Shown here: positions 13,347 through 15,802 of the stretch, piece after piece | Layout: each line of letters begins with the position of its first letter | Numbering within the stretch: position 1 is the stretch's first letter | Source of the DNA: Nitrospinota bacterium | Lineage (GTDB): Bacteria > Nitrospinota > Nitrospinia > UBA9942 | Length of the DNA stretch: 15,802 nt | NCBI GenBank assembly: GCA_016200365.1 | Contig: JACQEW010000227.1 | Coordinates: 1 to 15,802 of the forward strand | Direction of reading: 5' to 3' | The notes under the pieces: model-generated | Databases searched by the model: none | Told to the model about the DNA's origin: nothing | The model's input: the letters and a program-made list of their open reading frames with translations, nothing else | Made by a program: the position numbers and the translations under genes

Positions 13347-13982
13347 GATTATCATGGGTATTCAATAAGCTACGAGGCTGTATACCAGTATATCTCAAAC
13401 CGTGAAGATTTGATAGGATGTTTAAGTCATTCTCATTGCAAGCGTAAAAAGAAGGGAATAGGCAGGAAAGAGCGAAAGACAAAGATTCCAAACAGAGTGC
13501 CGATAGACGAGAGACCGAAATTCGTAGAGGAGCGTAAGGAGTTTGGACACTGGGAAGGCGACAGTCTTGTATCCATGAAGAGTTTGGCAGCATTAAACAG
13601 CCTTACAGATAGGAAAAGCCGTCTGCTTATGCTTACCAAATTAGACCGTAAGGGTGCAATAGAAACAAAGGATGCCGTTGTCAATCGCTTACAAGTATTC
13701 ACTCCGGAGGGAAGAAGGACGCTCACTATGGATAATGGGACAGAAAATGCACAACATCAGGAGATAACCGCTATGCTTGATACGAAGTGTTTCTTTGCCC
13801 ATCCGTATGCGTCATGGGAGCGAGGGACTAATGAGCATATAAACGGGCTTATTCGATGGCACTTGCCGAAAGGAACTGATTTCATTTTAGGTTTTTTCCT
13901 TACAGGTAAATCATTTTACAACTATAATCCCATTAAAATCAATTGGTTACATATCTATGCTCCCGCAGAAATAACGGTGTAA
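13347..13982 (+). pseudogene. Truncated IS30-family transposase
   Basis: Homology to IS30-type DDE transposases starts near 13347 (HGYSISYEAVYQYIS) and ends at 13883 (PKGTDF). The N-terminal DNA-binding helix-turn-helix region and about the last 50 residues are missing. The catalytic residues remain: Asp in GHWEGD (13560-13562), Asp in TMDNGTE (13731-13733) and Glu in RGTNEHINGL (13833-13835). The open frame continues to 13982, but the last 33 residues are unlike IS30. No start codon with a ribosome site and no terminal repeats were found, so this is a dead remnant, inserted or recombined directly behind the upstream gene's stop. Confidence 0.85.
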
Positions 13983-14020
13983 AACTTATAGTCTCTTTTA
14001 CTAATCTTTTTAATATGCGT

Positions 14021-14040
14021 AATCTGCGGATTAATCAGGT
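14021..14040 (+). repeat. 20-bp direct repeat, left copy (flanks rsmG)
   Basis: AATCTGCGGATTAATCAGGT here is identical to 14932-14951. The two copies flank the rsmG gene and the gene fragment beside it, about 910 bases apart in the same orientation. The gap 13983-14063 holds nothing else recognisable. Confidence 0.9.
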
Positions 14041-14063
14041 CTTTGCTCTTTCAATCTGACAGG

Positions 14064-14759
14064 CTAACCTATTTGTATTGTAATAAGTCGAAATTTTCTA
14101 CCGAAAATCGGGTTATTTATTTTCATAATATTTTTGACAACCCATTTGTCTTTCTTCATTTCTTCCTCTGCGTCTTTCAATTCAATTTCCAGATCATCCC
14201 CTTTCTGAGTTATGAATAATCCATTTGATTTTAACAGGGGGAAAGAGACTTTCAATAAATTTTTTATTTCTGCTACACCCTTTGAAAGCACCACATCAAA
14301 ATACCCTTTATATTTTTCCTGTTTTGCAACATCCTCTGCCCGTTCGGCTATGCACTCAATGCCGGACAAATCAAGCTGTCTGCATATATGTTTTAAAAAG
14401 GCGACCTTTTTCTTTGAGCTATCCAGTAAAGTAAAAGAGATTTCCGGATGGATTATTTTTATAGGGATACCGGGAAATCCTGCACCTGTCCCTATATCAA
14501 GGATATTTTTCACCCCCTCTCTCACCCTCCGCCCTTGAGGGGGAGGGAAGGGTGGGGGAAACTCGTAAGTAAAGGCAAGAGATTCTAAGAAAAGTTTTAT
14601 TATGATTAACCTATCGTCTTTGATAGCAGTGAGGTTTATTTTTTTATTCCATTTTTTAAGCTCTGTAAGATATATAAAAAATTTTTCAATCTGACTCTCT
14701 GTTAATCGAAATCCTAAATCAAGCCCTGTCTTTATAATAAAATCTTTAATAGTCTCCAT
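14064..14759 (-). CDS. rsmG: 16S rRNA (guanine527-N7)-methyltransferase RsmG/GidB
   Basis: SAM-dependent enzyme that methylates N7 of G527 in 16S rRNA. Recognised by WNKKINLTAIKD (about 37-48), the SAM loop LDIGTGAGFPGIPIKI (87-102), LLDSSKKKVAFL, AERAEDVA and VVLSKGVAEIKNLL. With the ATG at 14759 it has 231 residues, longer than the usual 200-215, because an in-frame palindrome adds about 16 residues (about 68-83) between LAFTYEF and the SAM strand. The frame is open upstream to a TTG at 14789, but those codons lie in the sequence GAGTCTGTTGCACAAACC, which looks like an IS end, so ATG 14759 is preferred. No Shine-Dalgarno precedes it, only an AAT repeat. The original 5' region may have been lost when foreign DNA arrived. 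The start and expression are thus uncertain, but the catalytic core looks complete. Confidence 0.93.
   Translation of the reverse strand: METIKDFIIKTGLDLGFRLTESQIEKFFIYLTELKKWNKKINLTAIKDDRLIIIKLFLESLAFTYEFPPPFPPPQGRRVREGVKNILDIGTGAGFPGIPIKIIHPEISFTLLDSSKKKVAFLKHICRQLDLSGIECIAERAEDVAKQEKYKGYFDVVLSKGVAEIKNLLKVSFPLLKSNGLFITQKGDDLEIELKDAEEEMKKDKWVVKNIMKINNPIFGRKFRLITIQIG
14513..14555. repeat. C/G-block palindrome inside rsmG
   Basis: Core stem CCCTCC-G-CCCT (14525-14535) pairs with AGGG-GGAGGG (14538-14547) with one bulged G and a 2-base loop, flanked by further C-rich and G-rich blocks. It is read in frame as the Pro/Arg/Gly-rich insert PPPFPPPQGRRVREGV, at a site where other RsmG proteins have only a short loop. 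Confidence 0.8.
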
Positions 14760-14773
14760 ATTATTATTATTGA

Positions 14774-14911
14774 AGAGTCTGTTGCACAAACCTTAAAATA
14801 CCTGACGCATTTCGCATACGCGGTAATCTGTTTTCCGTCAACGATTACATTGCCGCCGCTCCCGATAAAGTCTTTTTCTACAGGTTCAACGTTCAGGGTG
14901 ACTGCTTGCTG
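14774..14911 (-). pseudogene. Gene or IS fragment at the 5' end of rsmG
   Basis: On the minus strand a coding-like open frame of about 40 codons (LNVEPVEKDFIGSGGNVIVD, continuing GKQITAYAKCVRYFK) starts abruptly after an in-frame stop at about 14912. It runs into AGAGTCTGTTGCACAAACC (14774-14792 on the plus strand), which resembles an insertion-sequence end. I do not recognise the protein. The 11 bases AGAGTCTGTTG recur at 56-66 of the window. It is best seen as debris of an insertion or rearrangement. Confidence 0.45.
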
Positions 14912-14931
14912 TCATCTGTGAAATCTGTGTG

Positions 14932-14951
14932 AATCTGCGGATTAATCAGGT
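14932..14951 (+). repeat. 20-bp direct repeat, right copy (flanks rsmG)
   Basis: Identical to 14021-14040. It is preceded by near-tandem ATCTGTG units (14914-14930), similar in style to the ACACAGAT repeat at 9879. Confidence 0.9.
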
Positions 14952-14953
14952 TT

Positions 14954-15493
14954 TTATTTCGACTTGTTTGGATTAGGTTTTATCGGAATCATGTAGTGAA
15001 TCTCCATCTTATCTTCTGTCATCTTGTATAACTCGATTGCAGCGCCGTCAATTTTATAGTGATTCTTTTCTATCCACTTCATCAGTTTTGGATATACCAT
15101 GAAAGGTCCGACAGCAGGAGAACCTATAAATACAGCGGAAGCATATAATTTCCTGTCAATGCCCTTAAATTTATAAGGCATCTCAGGCTGTATATCCCGG
15201 TTTACAAGAAAACCGCCTGTGCTTCTCAAATCCTCTGTCTTTACTTTTTGCGGGGCATCGTAATACTCGCCGAATGCGTCTGAAACTGCAATTTTTTGTT
15301 TGTCGAGATACAGTTTCACCTGATTTATCTTTTCCGCTATTTTGTCATAGCTGCCTGTATGCTCAAGATAAACCATCTTCATGGGTCCTGTCTCGATGGC
15401 ATTGACCTCTATCCTCTGAAATACACCCATGAACCACATCAGTGTCAATATAATAATCAATATAATTGCCGCAACAATCCCCGCTACTCTCAT
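14954..15493 (-). CDS. Membrane-anchored GyrI-like (SOUL/AraC effector-binding-type) domain protein
   Basis: The 179-residue product has one N-terminal membrane helix (about 5-25) followed by a GyrI-like small-molecule-binding domain: ETGPMKMVYLEHTGSYDKI (about 34-52), FGEYYDAP (about 79-86), a LRSTGGFLV strand (about 94-102), and a final MEIHYMIPI strand. The layout (N-terminal anchor, then GyrI-like domain with Y-E-x-x-G-S/P-Y) resembles bacterial GyrI-like proteins and the domain of animal TEX264. It should face the periplasm if the anchor is uncleaved with N-in topology. Ligand unknown. AAAGGGA lies about seven bases before the ATG at 15493. No DNA-binding region is present, so it is not an AraC-type regulator. 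It appears to be a single-gene unit. Confidence 0.8.
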   Translation of the reverse strand: MRVAGIVAAIILIIILTLMWFMGVFQRIEVNAIETGPMKMVYLEHTGSYDKIAEKINQVKLYLDKQKIAVSDAFGEYYDAPQKVKTEDLRSTGGFLVNRDIQPEMPYKFKGIDRKLYASAVFIGSPAVGPFMVYPKLMKWIEKNHYKIDGAAIELYKMTEDKMEIHYMIPIKPNPNKSK

Positions 15494-15531
15494 ATTATTT
15501 TCCCTTTGTTCAGAAAATTATAAAATCTCTG

Positions 15532-15627
15532 GAACACGAATTTCACGAATATTCGAATAACACAAATAAGAAAGGAATGAACAATAAATTAATTCGTGGA
15601 ATTCGTCCATTTGTGCAATTCGTGTTC
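15532..15627. repeat. CACGAA-type inverted repeat
   Basis: GAACACGAATT (15532-15542) pairs perfectly with AATTCGTGTTC (15617-15627). Each arm continues with further diverged CACGAAT/ATTCGTG units. It sits between the divergent GyrI-like gene and the last gene. The rest of 15494-15753 shows only the promoter below. Confidence 0.85.
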
Positions 15628-15703
15628 AGGTCTTTATCAATTTATCAGAAATGGGTGCGGAATTCAAGGTTGAAGGAGTAAGGTAAGAAAAACCTGAAAG
15701 GAC

Positions 15704-15732
15704 TTGACAATTTTTACTGGATGGATAATCAT
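15704..15732 (+). promoter_or_regulatory. Possible promoter of the last gene
   Basis: A perfect TTGACA at 15704-15709. The -10 is uncertain: AATCAT at a 17-base spacing is weak, and GATAAT (15724-15729) is better but only 14 bases away. Confidence 0.35.
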
Positions 15733-15753
15733 ATTGAAAACTTAGGGGAGTCT

Positions 15754-15802
15754 ATGAAAAAGAAGGTATTGATGTTAAAGCATATAAATATCGAGGGTGG
15801 GG
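15754..15802 (+). CDS. Start of a probable glutamine amidotransferase class I-like protein (partial)
   Basis: The 16 codons visible encode MKKKVLMLKHINIEGG, cut by the window edge. A start of the type V-L-x-L-K-H-x-x-x-E-G-G/P is typical of class I glutamine amidotransferase-like proteins of the GMP-synthase-related group, where this is the first strand and loop of the fold. AGGGGAG three bases before the ATG supports the start. The catalytic Cys/His/Glu lie outside the window, so the assignment is tentative. Confidence 0.55.
   Translation, partial: MKKKVLMLKHINIEGG

Noticed and set aside
13884..13982. A small gene following the IS30 remnant
   Set aside because: No start, ribosome site or recognisable motif; it is only the run-on of the transposase frame.

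Overview
The window is a moderately AT-rich bacterial chromosome segment with a Gram-negative, non-model character. A KtrAB potassium system, CHASE2 and GAF class III cyclases, GT4 glycosyltransferases, and a high load of short palindromic repeats resemble what is seen in uncultured Deltaproteobacteria or Nitrospirota-like lineages. That placement rests on general likeness only. No rRNA, tRNA or CRISPR array was found.

Layout: (1) 1-3628 (+): a repeat-rich left edge, two tandem paralogous coiled-coil membrane proteins with duplicated upstream regions, then a CHASE2-adenylate cyclase. (2) 3631-5746 (-): ktrB-ktrA potassium uptake operon, convergent with the cyclase; both stop codons lie inside one perfect palindrome. 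(3) 5747-6116: non-coding, with two large inverted repeats and a likely promoter. (4) 6117-10745 (+): three GT4 glycosyltransferases (surface glycan assembly is likely) and a membrane-anchored protein of unknown function; the second transferase has a frameshifted C-terminus. (5) 10884-12602 (-): a GAF-GAF adenylate cyclase. (6) 12724-13335 (+): a YciO/YrdC/Sua5-family protein. (7) 13336-14063: a truncated IS30-family transposase. (8) 14064-14759 (-): rsmG, with a gene or IS fragment directly at its 5' end. (9) 14954-15493 (-): a membrane-anchored GyrI-like domain protein. (10) 15754-end (+): the start of a probable class I glutamine amidotransferase-like protein.

The genes are mostly ordinary. 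The most unusual aspect is the repeat ecology. Large inverted repeats built from short near-tandem units (CACAGA-, CGCAGA-, CACGAA-, GTTAAGAAT-like) occupy most gene boundaries. C/G-rich palindromes and other repeats also lie in frame inside coding sequences: in the CHASE2 cyclase, twice in the third glycosyltransferase, in rsmG, and at the C-terminus of the first glycosyltransferase. They add extra peptide segments without breaking the frames, much like the Rickettsia palindromic elements. A heptanucleotide repeat in the cyclase, an A15 run in the unknown membrane protein, and hexamer repeats between ktrB and ktrA are candidate hypermutable sites.

Several genes lack a Shine-Dalgarno sequence and have promoter-like elements so close to the start codon that their mRNAs may be leaderless or nearly so. 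All family assignments are by motif reading, not by database search.
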